A stretch of DNA of 64,000 nucleotides from Bombyx mori (taxonomy: Eukaryota; Arthropoda; Insecta; Lepidoptera; Bombycidae). This document shows positions 1-10,285 of this stretch, in pieces (the stretch's first letter is position 1; each line of letters begins with the position of its first letter). The stretch is taken from NCBI RefSeq assembly GCF_030269925.1, contig NC_085116.1:17236001-17300000 (forward strand), given 5' to 3'. Below the pieces are notes generated by a model. It made no database searches. It saw only the letters and a program-made list of their open reading frames with translations, and was not told the origin of the DNA. The translations under genes were made by a program, and so were the position numbers.

Positions 1-273
1 GAAACGCATTACTGCTTCACGGCAGAAATAGGTAGGGCGGTGGTACCTACCCGCGCGGACTCACAAGAGGTCCTACCACCAGTAATTACGCAAATTATAA
101 TTTTGCGGGTTTGATTTTTATTACACGATGTTATTTCTTCACCGTGGAAGTCAATCGTGAACATTTGTTGAGTACGTATTTCATTAGAAAAATTGTTACC
201 CGCCTGAGATTCGAACACCGGTGCATCGTTCAACACTAATGCACCGGACGTCTTATCCTTTAGGCCACGACGA
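1..273 (-). repeat. Bm1-like SINE, cut by the window edge
   Basis: Minus-strand copy of the dominant SINE. Its tRNA-like head (complement of GTCGTCGTGGCCTAA) lies near 273 and its body runs to base 1, where the window cuts it. The body matches the full copies at 2537-2976 and 29608-30042. A degenerate B-box (complement of GTGTTCGAATC) lies near 210-222. It sits in the region upstream of the exon at 527. Confidence 0.85.
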
Positions 274-526
274 TTTTATATAGTGTATCACCATATTCAT
301 ATTAGAGGTGTTTGGAGATGAGGTGTAGAGGTTAAGGGAATGGCACAAGGGCTAAGTGTAGAAGCGCTTGTCCAGCCCCGCTATGAAGAACTGGGATGGA
401 TAGGACAGTTCTCAGCAGTTTAGGGGAAGAGTTACACATGGTACCGCTATCGCGCTAAAACACCCGAAACCTGTGCGTCAATGTCAATTTAAATATCACA
501 CTTAGATGTTTTTGTTGCTTACACAG

Positions 527-640
527 GTATCGAATTATTGCAATTCTTCAAAGTGCGCCATCATCGACTTCGACTTGGACGCCTTTCCGTCGCACGTCAG
601 TGACGAGAGCATATACGCGTTTAGGCCTCTCATCATACAG
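527..640 (+). CDS. Internal exon of an uncharacterised, possibly glycosyltransferase-like gene
   Basis: A 114-nt exon (38 codons, phase 0 at both ends) between an acceptor (TTACACAG) and a donor (CAG/GTAATT). It encodes a peptide with NSSKCAIIDFDLDAFPSHVS followed by YAFRPLIIQ. The pattern of a cysteine, then FPSHVSD, then RPLIIQ recalls a poorly studied family of animal membrane proteins with a glycosyltransferase-like fold (DUF1647-type); that link is from memory. It joins directly in frame to the exon at 9722, where RPLIIQ continues as HALSRVGGVIFSEPS, which reads naturally across the junction. Earlier exons must lie left of the window. Confidence 0.7.
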
Positions 641-743
641 GTAATTACTTATGGCTTCTTTGTTTTACTGTACTGTCAAAGAAGTTGGTAGTGAATTCCG
701 TTCTCTACACTTGCATCCAAAGTTTCGATTCGATTTTTTATTT

Positions 744-830
744 ATTTATTTATTGCTTAGATGGGTGGACGAGCTCACAGCCCACCTGGTGTTAAGTGGT
801 TACCAGATCTTGTGCATTTAAGGCACGTTT
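744..830 (-). repeat. Bm1-like SINE fragment
   Basis: Minus-strand fragment of the SINE 3' end (GCTTAGATGGGTGGACGAGC through the GTTAAGTGGTTACC part), then the match is lost. A TTTATTTATTTATT tract precedes it, which is the A-rich tail on the other strand. Confidence 0.75.
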
Positions 831-1059
831 CATAGTTCTTCGCTGCGAACGAATGAACTCTAATATTAAATCTAAATGAAAAGGTCACAACAGCCTGTGC
901 CGGTTGCACAATGATTTATGTACGGTTGCCAAAAAACGCACCAAGGCCGCCATCCAACACGAATACAATGTACGGTTTCCCTGTATGTGTCCGCAATCAA
1001 AACCATAACACAATATAATATGTCCGCAACATTAATGGAATACGGTTCTCATTCTCTCA

Positions 1060-1265
1060 ACAAAGTGGGAATGAGTTGCTCGCTCAGGGCATTTCAATAT
1101 TGCAATAATTGTTACGTTATAATACTCATTGTAAAAATGAATATTGAAAAAAAAAACTAATATAAAAAATAAAAATAAAAGACATGCCCGCTGAGTTTCT
1201 TGCCAGTTCTTCTCAGGACGGAGATTACTCGCGTCGTACGATGCGGTTACACAGACTTTCAACAG
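1060..1265 (+). repeat. LINE 3'-end fragment
   Basis: Plus-strand fragment that matches, in reverse complement, 22200-22430: an AAAGTGGGAATGAGTTGCTC block, then GGGCATTTCAATATTG, GTTACGTTATAATACTC and GACATGCCC plus TGAGTTTCTTGCCA. At 22380-22860 the same sequence is joined to reverse-transcriptase C-terminal coding sequence, so this is the 3' untranslated part of the same LINE family. Confidence 0.7.
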
Positions 1266-1284
1266 AGGCTGGTACCAATTTCTC

Positions 1285-1585
1285 TTAACACGTTGACTGC
1301 CGTATAGGTCACCGGGGCCCTACATGGCGCACTGAAGTAATTATGTCGATTTTTGTCACGAAGCGCCTGGATTGCCTAACTTTGCCTCCTTTTGTTTGTT
1401 ATAATATGTTTTAGTCTTTTAGGTCTCTTAGAAATATATTAATTCTCAGTATCTTCAAATTCGTTTTTCCAGAGACTACTAAATATTCCGTCGCCTTAGT
1501 AAAAAGATCGAAGAGAGAAATCGACATAATTACTTCAGTGCGCCACGTAGAGCACCGGTGACCTACACGGCAGTCAATGTGTTAA
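1285..1585. mobile_element. piggyBac-like MITE with TTAA target duplications
   Basis: The element body is 1289-1581, flanked by TTAA at 1285-1288 and 1582-1585. Terminal inverted repeats of about 70 bp read CACGTTGACTGCCGTATAGG on the left and CACATTGACTGCCGTGTAGG on the right (complement), and continue through GCGCACTGAAGTAATTATG on both sides. The interior is about 150 bp and non-coding. TTAA duplications point to piggyBac-type mobilisation; the class is inferred from these alone. Confidence 0.8.
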
Positions 1586-1813
1586 GAAATACGTTTCTAA
1601 TACACGTATTCATGAAATACTTCCAAGATAAAGTGCATTATAAGAAATGCGTATTTGCCAACTAATATTGAATAAAGTGTTTAGTTAAACAAAAAGTTAA
1701 GCAGTTTATAAGTCTATTTTATTTATTTATTTATAACTTTATATACTTGACAGTATAAAGACGGATTATAATATTATTATTAAAATTATATACTAATTAA
1801 TACTATTTATAAA

Positions 1814-2110
1814 TAACTATCTGACCCAGCAAACTTCGTACTGCCTCAATTTATACTATATACTATAATATAATATATAATATATAATATAATATTATAA
1901 AGAGGAAAGATTTGTTTGTTTGTTTGTATTGAATAGGCTCCGTAACTACTGAACCGATTTGAAAAATTCTTTCACTGTTTGGAAGCTACACTATTCCCGA
2001 GTGACATAGGCTATAATCTTTTTTGAAAAAAATTAGGGATCCTTACTAAAACTCCAATAATGTAACCCAAAGTGTAAAAAAATTACCTAAAATATTCTTT
2101 ACATCGCGTG
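1814..2110 (+). repeat. Interspersed repeat, Helitron/RTE-like, AT-rich
   Basis: Begins near CTGACCCAGCAAACTTCGTA, passes through an AT-only tract (1850-1900), then runs AAAGAGGAAAGATTTGTTTG and a block ending AAAGCTACACTATTCCCGAG-like sequence. I recognise these blocks as common lepidopteran interspersed repeats, but cannot fix the family or ends by eye. It may be two adjoining repeats. Confidence 0.4.
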
Positions 2111-2210
2111 CCTTGCGACAATTATTGATGATAGAATAAAATAATGTACTACGAATTTGTAAAACACATTATTATTTACAAAAAGTGTCGCGACAGCATA
2201 TGTCTAACAG

Positions 2211-3305
2211 CCTGGCCACGGGACATTCGCCGATACGAATATTCGCGCGGTGCGAACGGCGAAGCGTCTAGCGACTAAAACAAGCGCATAGAAATGTACC
2301 TAACAAGCCACGCGCACCGGCGACCGGCGAAGCGACCGGCGAAATGTACCGAGCGAATCGCGCGATGCGGCGGGCGAGCAAAACAAATGCATGAATACGG
2401 ACGGCGCGAGCCACGGAGTCGAGCGGTAGTCGCGGCGAATAGTGCAGTGATTAAATGAGTTTAGTTGTTTTCGCCGCGAAAAATTAACGCCGAAATTTTT
2501 ATATTTTTTATTTATTTTTTATTTTATATTTTTAAAGTCGTCGTGGCCTAACGGACGTCCGGTGCAATCGTGTTGAGCGATGCACCGGTGTTCGAATATC
2601 AGGCGGGTACCAATTTTTGTAATGAAATACGTACTCAACAACACTCAACGTTCACGATTGATTTCCACGGTGAAGGAATAAAATCGTGTGATAAAAATGA
2701 AATCTTCAAAATAATAATTTGCGTAATTACTGGGGGTGGGACCTCTTGTGAGTCCGCGCGGGTGGGTACTACCACCCTGCCTATTTCTGCCGTGAAGTAG
2801 TAATGCGTTTCGGTTTGAAGGGTGAGGCAGCCATTATAACTATACTTGAGACCTTAGAACTTATATCTCAAGGTGGGTGGCGCATTTACGTTGTGGATGT
2901 CTATGGGCTCCAGTAACCACTTAACACAAGGTGGGCTGTGAGCTCGTCCACCCATCTAAGCAATAAAAAAATAAAATAGCTGAAATACTAGCTAGACCAG
3001 CTATTTGGAAGTCTAGCCACCCAAAGTATTTCTCGTACTTCTTGTGGAATTCTCCATCTATAGGTATACTCCGATTCTTATTCAAATCATGTACTTCACA
3101 ATCTTTTCCAAATAATAGGTCCTGAACCAAAAAACTATTAATTTGTAAGCAATATCGAGATAATTTCGATATAGACATTTCGCTGTCGGACTTCCTTACT
3201 AGTCGCGGCGGCGAACGTGAGTACCCGTGGCCTGCAAACGGTGCTGCGCGAATGGTCGCCTCGCCCACCGCTTCGCTGTTCGCACCGCCGATCCCCGTGG
3301 CCAGG
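2211..3305. mobile_element. Candidate TIR element with a Bm1-like SINE inside
   Basis: CCTGGCCACGGG at 2211-2222 is mirrored as CCCGTGGCCAGG at 3294-3305. Further in, CGGTGCGAACGGCGAAGCG (2248-2266) is mirrored with one mismatch at 3269-3287. The unit carries GC-rich ends and a full Bm1-like SINE (2537-2976). No transposase ORF is seen. Target duplications are not clear, and the different distances of the inner repeats from the two ends mean internal rearrangement. Confidence 0.5.
2537..2976 (+). repeat. Bm1-like SINE, near full length
   Basis: Starts with the tRNA-like head GTCGTCGTGGCCTAACGG, followed by a decayed B-box (GTGTTCGAATATC), the conserved body, and CCACCCATCTAAGCAATAAA with an A-rich tail. 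The head lacks the GATAA seen after CCTAACG in the copy at 20787. The unit from about 2456 is repeated at 3312. Confidence 0.9.
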
Positions 3306-3393
3306 CCGTAAATGAGTTTAGTTGTTTTCGCCGCGAAAAATTAACGCCGAATTTTTTTTATTTTTTATTTATTTTTTTATTTATATTTTTAAA

Positions 3394-3747
3394 GTCGTCG
3401 TGGCCTAACGGACGTCCGGTGCAATCGTGTTGAGCGATGTACCGGTGTTCGAATATCAGGCGGGTACCAATTTTTGTAATGAAATACGTACTCAACAAAT
3501 GTTCACGATTGATTTCCACGGTGAAGGAATAACATCGTGTAATAAAAATGAAATCCTCAAAATTATAATTTGCGTAATTACTGGTGGTAGGACCTCTTGT
3601 GAGTCCACACGGGTCGGTACTACCACCCTGCCTATTTCTGCCGTGAAGCAGTAATGCGTTTCGGTCTGAAGGGTGGGGCAGCCGTTGTAACTATACTGAG
3701 ATCTTAGAACTTATATTATTATCTCAAGGTGGGTGGCGCATTTAAGT
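3394..3747 (+). repeat. Bm1-like SINE, 3'-truncated
   Basis: Same head and body as the copy at 2537, but the match stops after GGTGGGTGGCGCATTTA near 3747. It shares about 80 bp of identical upstream sequence (TTAGTTGTTTTCGCCGCG) with the 2537 copy, so it arose by duplication of a larger segment and not by a separate insertion. Confidence 0.85.
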
Positions 3748-4144
3748 TTTACGGGGAGGATTCAGTGCTTTCCGTGTTTTGTATCACGTGTCTATAGCAT
3801 CTGGAGTGAATTCTTCGGCATTTTCTCAGCGCTATCTACTTGTCTTGCTTCAAACGAGCTTTGCGAAAGAGTTTAGCGGCGACTGGCTATTCTGGCGTGA
3901 CTGATCGCCACACACTGCATGTACGGTTATGTTGCAAGAGTAAGTTCCGAATCGGAAACAATTTGTTCATTTGGTTTGATAATGGTCGTGATAAGGCGTA
4001 CGAGCACGAGATTACCTACTATCGGTTTTAACGCAGCGATATTTCATGCATTTCGTGCATCTAGGCAAGGTTATTTGCTTACACTAGTTTTACACGTGAC
4101 TACGATCTCGCTGGGTATCTGTAAAGTAGTGACAGCATTGGTTG

Positions 4145-4372
4145 TAGAACCTCTTGTGAGTCCGCACGGGTAAGTACCACCACCTCGCCTATATGCCGTG
4201 AGGCAGTAATGCGTTTCGGTTTGAAGGGTGGGGCAGCCGTTATAACTATACTGAGACCTTAGCACTTATATCTCAAGGTGGGTGGCGCGTTTACGTTGCG
4301 GATGTCTATGGGCTCCAGTAACCACTTAACTCCAGGTGGGCTGTGAGCTCTTTCACCCAACTAAGCAACAAA
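4145..4372 (+). repeat. Bm1-like SINE, 5'-truncated
   Basis: Begins inside the element at the GTAGAACCTCTTGTGAGTCC block and runs through CAGTAATGCGTTTCGG to a diverged 3' end (CACCCAACTAAGCAAC) with an A tail. The tRNA-like head is absent. Confidence 0.85.
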
Positions 4373-4859
4373 AAAAGAATGACAAAACAATTATAGTTAA
4401 AAAGATAAACTAAAAACTGCCGTTAAAAGAAAATAAATTCAAACAGTTTAATTCGTTTTGTACATGCCATCTGTACAAATCGACCACCATTACGATTCAA
4501 GGGAAAGCATGTTTTGTTTCATTCTTCAGCCTTCCAAGCTCTACTAGCTTCGCTGATAATTTTAATAGCATTGTTTGACTGTCACATTCTGCTACGCCAA
4601 CACAAATACATAGATTCTCCGACTAGATAGTCAAGTGTATTCAGAGAAACAGATAACGCACAATTTAATAATAATAATACTAGCGAAACATCACCTTATA
4701 TTGGAAAGTGTTACAATTAGCCTCATTGTCAGTTGCATGTTTTTATCAGTAACTACTTTAAATATTACAAATTACGTGTTACAAAAATCCCCGTAAAAAT
4801 AAAATTAATTATCGAAGACAAAATCTTTGTCAACCCTACCTACGTACCTATTTTATATA

Positions 4860-5277
4860 ACTAGAGGTCCCGCAGTAGTCGAAATTCGACTATAATTAAT
4901 TGGAATTGTAAGTTTGTACACTATTAGGATTGTATTTTATACTTCTATAAACACAAATTTCGCCAAGGCGATTCTATAAAAAAATATGAATAAAGAAAAC
5001 AATATTTAATTTATTCTCAATTTGACCACAGACTTCAAGAACAAAAGTTTGACAATAAATAGTATGCATGCGTGTGTGCGTCAAATACATGGTATGTAGT
5101 GTGTGTAATGTTTTCTTTATTGATTTAATGTATCTTTTATGCATTATTTTAAAAAATATTAGAATTGTGCACTTCTTCTCTATATTCTCTATAAGTGTAG
5201 AAAATTTCATACTCCTCCGTCCGCGCAATTTTCGTAAAAAGGGATACAAAGTTTTTGCTTCACGTATTAATATATAG
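4860..5277 (+). repeat. 415-bp interspersed repeat, copy A
   Basis: Begins ACTAGAGGTCCCGCAGTAGT and ends TATTAATATATAGAT. It is a direct, nearly identical partner of 6956-7370, including the block GTATGCATGCGTGTGTGCG. It has no sustained ORF. The tail resembles those of RTE-derived repeats in moths; the family is not certain. Confidence 0.7.
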
Positions 5278-6955
5278 ATAATTGTTTACTTTAATACCTT
5301 GTTTTTCTATTTTTCATTCATAACTGTTGGCTACCTCAATACAAGGATGTCATTATACTCAAGTACTTGTCGTACTTGTCAAAATTTTAAGTAGAAATGT
5401 AGGTACAATCTGCGTAGTCTACTCTTTAATTTTACTGAAATAGGTTTTGCACATCAGTGAAAATAATATTTTTGTTTGGGGTAAGTTATACAGCTTTACA
5501 ACGGTTCTTAAATATTGTGAATGGACTCGTTAAAAGGCCCCATTTAACCTTCTTTCGACTTTACGGATAGTTTTGTAACACCCGGTATGATGTCATCCAC
5601 GTACGTAAGTCCTATCAACCTGAATAAATACGGGGGTAATAACAATTTCAAAATAATTTAAATCAGGTATTTGAAATATAACTGTTGGTTATGATACGGC
5701 AAGAATCAGTAAGTTTTAATCTGTTGTTTGTTATCGTAACAAGTGGGGTGATAACAACCCGTGCGGGCTCTCATCGCGCCTTACCACTAGTGTTGACAAT
5801 AATGACACACCAAGCAATCCAGAGCCCTAATGCCGCGGCTGCGTCCTGGTAAAGCGATTAATCATCAAAATGTCAAATTACTACAAACTTTGAAGACGAA
5901 AATTTTCTAAAAAAACACAATTTTTTCCCCTTGTGCATAGATAGGTATTTAGTGCCAGCCAGTCATTAGAATCTGGTTAACAGAAAGAGCAATATTAAGC
6001 ATTTATATTTTTATCTTTATAACAACTCGATAAACTGATTGTTTTATGTCATTGTTATTATATTTTATTTTTAATAGTTACTTTTGCGATAATTTTTAGA
6101 ATAACACTTCTTTTTATCATTTAAAATTATCAAGAGACTACAAGAGACATGAATTCGAATGAAAACAAAAAGTACATTTTTTGCTTCTTCTATTAGGATC
6201 AGAATATCACTTTCAAGTTAGCTGGAATTGTTGTAGTATTTTATAAGCCGTGCCCTCTGATTGCGTGGCACGCGTGACACAATAGAGCTACGCGCGCGAT
6301 ACAAATCTTGTTTAAATAATCAAGTAGAATCGATCACAGATACTTTGAATGAGATAACAGAAAGGCGAATGAACTGAACAAAGGCTAGACGATCTTTTAT
6401 ACATCTCCCGCCCTCAATCGGAAGACGGAGATGCAGACATAATGCTGCTACTTTCAGATTATTCATCCGTAGTAAGAGTGCCCTCACTTGTTGTCACTAA
6501 TTCGAATTGTTACCATACATCATGTCTATCAGATCGTCGTGTGTCAATACTCATAAATGCGAAGTCGGGAGGTGAACTGGAATATCCAGGCATTTACCTA
6601 ATAGTGCGGCTGAAAACAATCGTATTAGACTTGGGTATAATTTAGCTGTCTGGGTCATTTGCCTGACCTAAAAGACAAAATCGATTCAACCCAGCGCCTA
6701 AAAGTCGAAGGCTTGTTTGAAGTTTGCTGTGGCGTTGCGTCGTGGCTCAGCTAATACTACGTAGAGCGATCCTATTCTGGGGCAAGTGGTGCGTGAGCAT
6801 TGCATATTATTGTGTTTGTTACCAATTTAGGAAACTAGGGCTTCCTATACTCTATACAAAGGAAAAATCCTCAATGATCTTTGAAATTCGAAGATGTATC
6901 ATAAATTTTATTCTTAAAGTCCTTCAATCTTGAAGTTGGTGACGAATTTATAATT

Positions 6956-7370
6956 ACTAGAGGTCCCGCAGTAGTCGAAATTCGACTATAATTCATTGGA
7001 AATGTAAGTTTGTACACTATTATGATTGAATTTAAAATTATATAATCACAAATTTCGCCAAGACTACATTATAAAAAATATTAACCAAGACAAACAATAT
7101 TTAATCTCAATTTGACAACAGACGTCAAGAACAAAAGTTTGACAATAAATAGTATGCATGCGTGTGTGCGTCAAATACATGGTATGTAGTGTGTGTAATG
7201 TTTTCTTTATTGATTTAATGTATCTTTTATGCATTATTTTAAAAGAATATTAGCATTGTGCACTTCTTCTCTATATTCTCTATAAGTGTGGAAAATTTCA
7301 TACTCCTCCGTCCGCGCAAATTTCGTAAAAAGGGATACAAAGTTTTTGCTTCACCTATTAATATATAGAT
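6956..7370 (+). repeat. 415-bp interspersed repeat, copy B
   Basis: Direct copy of 4860-5277 with the same start and end. Differences are scattered substitutions and one short deletion in the first third (near 7050-7110). Confidence 0.7.
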
Positions 7371-7702
7371 TGGAGTAATCTATACTTCACAAGAATAAAG
7401 TTTATAACTATAGGTATTTAAATTTTTTGTTGGTGATTGAGAGGGGTGCTTTCTTTCTTTCCCAAAGAACGTGTCAGTATCACATTTCTGTGTGAAGTAA
7501 GTCTTGAAGCCTTCACTTGTTTACGCTCTCCGTTGCATGCGTGCCGATAATTAAAAAATTTCGTTTCCAACTTATTCCTTATCGGATTTTAGTTCTGTTT
7601 GCTTCGGTCGTCTTTATTAATATTTAGGCTTTTCCTTACGAAATATGGCCGGTGGTATTTTAACCCGCACGTATTGAATTTAAGTCTAGTTAAGTAAGTT
7701 CT

Positions 7703-7952
7703 TACTGGTGGTAGGACCTCTTGTGAGTCCGCACGGGTAGGTACCACCACCCTGCCTATTTCTGCCGTGAAGCAGTAATGCGTTTCGGTTTGAAGGGTGG
7801 GGCAGCCGTTGTAACTATAATTGAGACCTTAGAACTTATATCTCAAGGTGGGTGGCGCATTTACGTTGTAGATGTCTATGGGCTCCAGTAACCACTTAAC
7901 ACCAGGTGGGCTGTGAGCTCGTCCACTCATCTAAGCAATAAAAAAAAAAAAA
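7703..7952 (+). repeat. Bm1-like SINE, 5'-truncated
   Basis: Starts at ACTGGTGGTAGGACCTCTTG and runs to CATCTAAGCAATAAAAAAA. Its body is very close to the consensus seen in the other copies here, so it is a relatively young copy. Confidence 0.9.
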
Positions 7953-8154
7953 CTGCCTCAAATCACAAGTTTCTATTCTTCGACTCTACGTTTTATTCGT
8001 CGTTGCCTAAGATGCCCGGTGTACTCGTACTACACCTGTCACTTCCCCATCTTACCTATTTCGTGAAATACATTCCGTTTTGACGGGTGAGACAATTGTT
8101 ATACAATACTGTTGAGACTTTGACCTTATCTATATATCTATACTAATATAACTA

Positions 8155-8397
8155 TCTATACTAATATATAAATCTACAGCGGTTTTTACGGATGTTCCGT
8201 TATAACTACTGAACCATGCATCTGATTGATTTGAAACTTGGTATAATGTAGAAAATGCATTTACCTACTTAATGGATAGGCTAATATTTGTATGATTGTT
8301 GGAGTTGATTGAGTGTTGGAATGTTGAACCTAATAATAATGACAATTAATAGTAATGTTAATATGAAATACCCAGCGAAGCGGGCGAGTACGGCTAG
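8155..8397 (+). mobile_element. Short non-autonomous Helitron-like element
   Basis: Starts TCTATACTAATATATAAATC and ends CGAAGCGGGCGAGTACGGCTAG. A 5' TC, a 3' CTAG end (CTRR type) followed by T, and a short GC-rich inverted stretch just before the end fit Helitrons, and moths have many with this 3' end. A second TCTATACTAATATA lies just upstream, as if the 5' end were duplicated. No Rep/helicase coding is present. Confidence 0.55.
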
Positions 8398-8636
8398 TGT
8401 TTTTATATGTTCCGGTAGCAAATTAACATCAGATGGACTATAAAATCGTTTGCCCGTTCAGAGTTATTGTTTGAACGACATACTATATTACAATTTGCGC
8501 TATGATGTCATATCTCAAATTTTGTGGCGCGTCGTTCTTATCATGGTATCTATGGGTTTGAGTCACCGCTGCACACGCTTGCGCAATTCAGCACCTGTTG
8601 TGGTGGATAGATCGCACAACTTTCCTTAGTACATTT

Positions 8637-8799
8637 TTTTTATTGCCTGGATGGGTGGACGATCTCACAGCCCACCAGTATAGTTACAACGGCTGCCTCA
8701 CTCTTCAAACCGAAACGCATTACTGCTTCACGGCAGAATTAAGCAGGGTGGTGGTTCCTACCCGTGCGGACTCACAAGAGGTCCTACCACCAGTAACAT
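8637..8799 (-). repeat. Bm1-like SINE, internally deleted
   Basis: Minus-strand copy. The 3' end (GGATGGGTGGACGATCTCAC) is joined directly to the TATAGTTACAACGGCTGCC block, so about 85 bp of the normal body is missing, and it ends at CCTACCACCAGTAA. Confidence 0.85.
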
Positions 8800-9721
8800 A
8801 TAAAACGTTATGGTTATTGTATCGGGTTATTTATTACACTGCTCCAGCACTCCAAGTTATTATTACACTGCTCGTTACGTTGGTCGTAAACAGCGTACCG
8901 GCTTTAAGCCCCAAGTGGATGTATAAGTTTATTAAAGATTATTAAATACCAACTGGATAAAAATCTGGCATTCTTTACAAACTTATGTCGTTTCATTTCT
9001 TTAATGACATTAGCAATCACGGAATATAATAGTAGTGTTACATTTTTTTATTTAATTATAACGTTATTATGTATTTTGTACTTAAAGGCGACCAATATAA
9101 TAATTAGACGCGTTAGACTCCGCGGTTTTACACACTTTGAATGTGAATTAATAAATTTGAATCGTCGATGTGTTGCTGCGTAAAAACACAAATTGGCGAA
9201 TTCGGTCATAGTTGATTATCGTAGCAGAATAGACATGAGGTTGCCCCAATAATAAGATTTACCATAGTAAAAAAGACCTTTTGTGTTAGGTAACCCAGGC
9301 AATAAATTATCTTGGTGCGAAATGATATCCAAATCCGTTTGGTCACTTTTTCGTGGCGGAGTAACAGACATACATACAAAAATTCACATTTATTATATTA
9401 GTATAAATATAATAAATAACAAAATAAAATTATTTTATTCTGTTTTTAAATACCTAAATAACATTTTTTTTTGTTCGTACGATACGTCAGTCGGGACGTG
9501 CCAAACATTTTTATCTAGTACCTACGTCATTCTCGCAAATTCGTTTAATTTGGCACGAGAATATGAAATATATGGTTCGTCTGTTACTAAGTATATTGAC
9601 CTCATTCTTCGTGACTTGGGCGTACGACGGTATTAAATAATAAGACGTCGTATTTTTAAATTTCTGTAACGCAGTCCGATTGTAGACGCAGAACATTTTA
9701 GTAGTTGTGTTGTGATTCCAG

Positions 9722-10285
9722 CACGCGTTGAGCCGCGTCGGCGGGGTGATATTCAGCGAGCCGTCACTCCGCTGGGCGGGCTCGGCGGGCGCGCTGGGCG
9801 GCGTGTGGGAGCGCGCGCGCGCGTCCCGCGTGGGCGTGGTGGCGTGGCCGCGCCGGGCCGCCGTCACCTCGCTCACGCACCCACGCATGTTCCACTACTT
9901 CCACGCGGACGTCGACGACTTCCTGTTCGTGCAGATGCTGGACGTCTCCAAGCTGGTGGTGGCCGAGACGCCCGCCCTTCCGGACGTGATGCGGCCCTGG
10001 ATCCAGTGCGCGCTCACCGTCGAGTGCATCATGCCGATCGGAGCGCAGTCCGCGGGCTGTCGGTTCGACAAGAAGCCGCAGTACAGGTACTCGGGATGTC
10101 ACGGCCAGGACGCGTCGGCGCTCAGCATCGTGCTGGGACTGCGAGCGGGGTTCGAGGAGGCTCAGTACGCGGGGGGCCGGGCCGCCTGGCGCCGCGAGAC
10201 TGACGAGGAGGCTCGGCGGGCGCTGTCCGTGCTGCGGAGGAACGCCAGCCTGGCCGACGACACCACCCAGCGCACCGCCGACTGA
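9722..10285 (+). CDS. Terminal exon of an uncharacterised, possibly glycosyltransferase-like gene
   Basis: A 188-codon terminal exon after acceptor GATTCCAG; it continues the frame of the exon at 527-640 and stops at TGA 10283-10285. Visible motifs are HPRMFHYFHADVDDF, RPWIQCALTVECIMPIGAQS and GCRFDKKPQYRYSGCHGQD, with four cysteines that could pair. The acidic DVDD and the late CRFDKKP...CH...D pattern recall DUF1647-type or related glycosyltransferase-like proteins in insects and fish; this is family memory, so no enzymatic role is claimed. The C-terminus is Arg/Ala-rich and probably poorly ordered. GC content is far above the flanks. A polyadenylation signal AATAAA lies at 10712-10717. Confidence 0.75.
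   Translation, partial: HALSRVGGVIFSEPSLRWAGSAGALGGVWERARASRVGVVAWPRRAAVTSLTHPRMFHYFHADVDDFLFVQMLDVSKLVVAETPALPDVMRPWIQCALTVECIMPIGAQSAGCRFDKKPQYRYSGCHGQDASALSIVLGLRAGFEEAQYAGGRAAWRRETDEEARRALSVLRRNASLADDTTQRTAD

Larger units (their letters stand above)
641..9721 (+). other. 9.1 kb intron of the first gene, repeat-filled
   Basis: The intron runs from donor GTAATT at 641 to acceptor GATTCCAG ending at 9721. No coding exon was recognised in it. It holds at least five Bm1-like SINE copies, a LINE 3' end, a piggyBac-like MITE, a Helitron-like element and two 415-bp direct repeats, listed separately. In 5278-6955, 8400-8636 and 8800-9721 I see only AT-rich sequence with no convincing feature. Confidence 0.6.
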
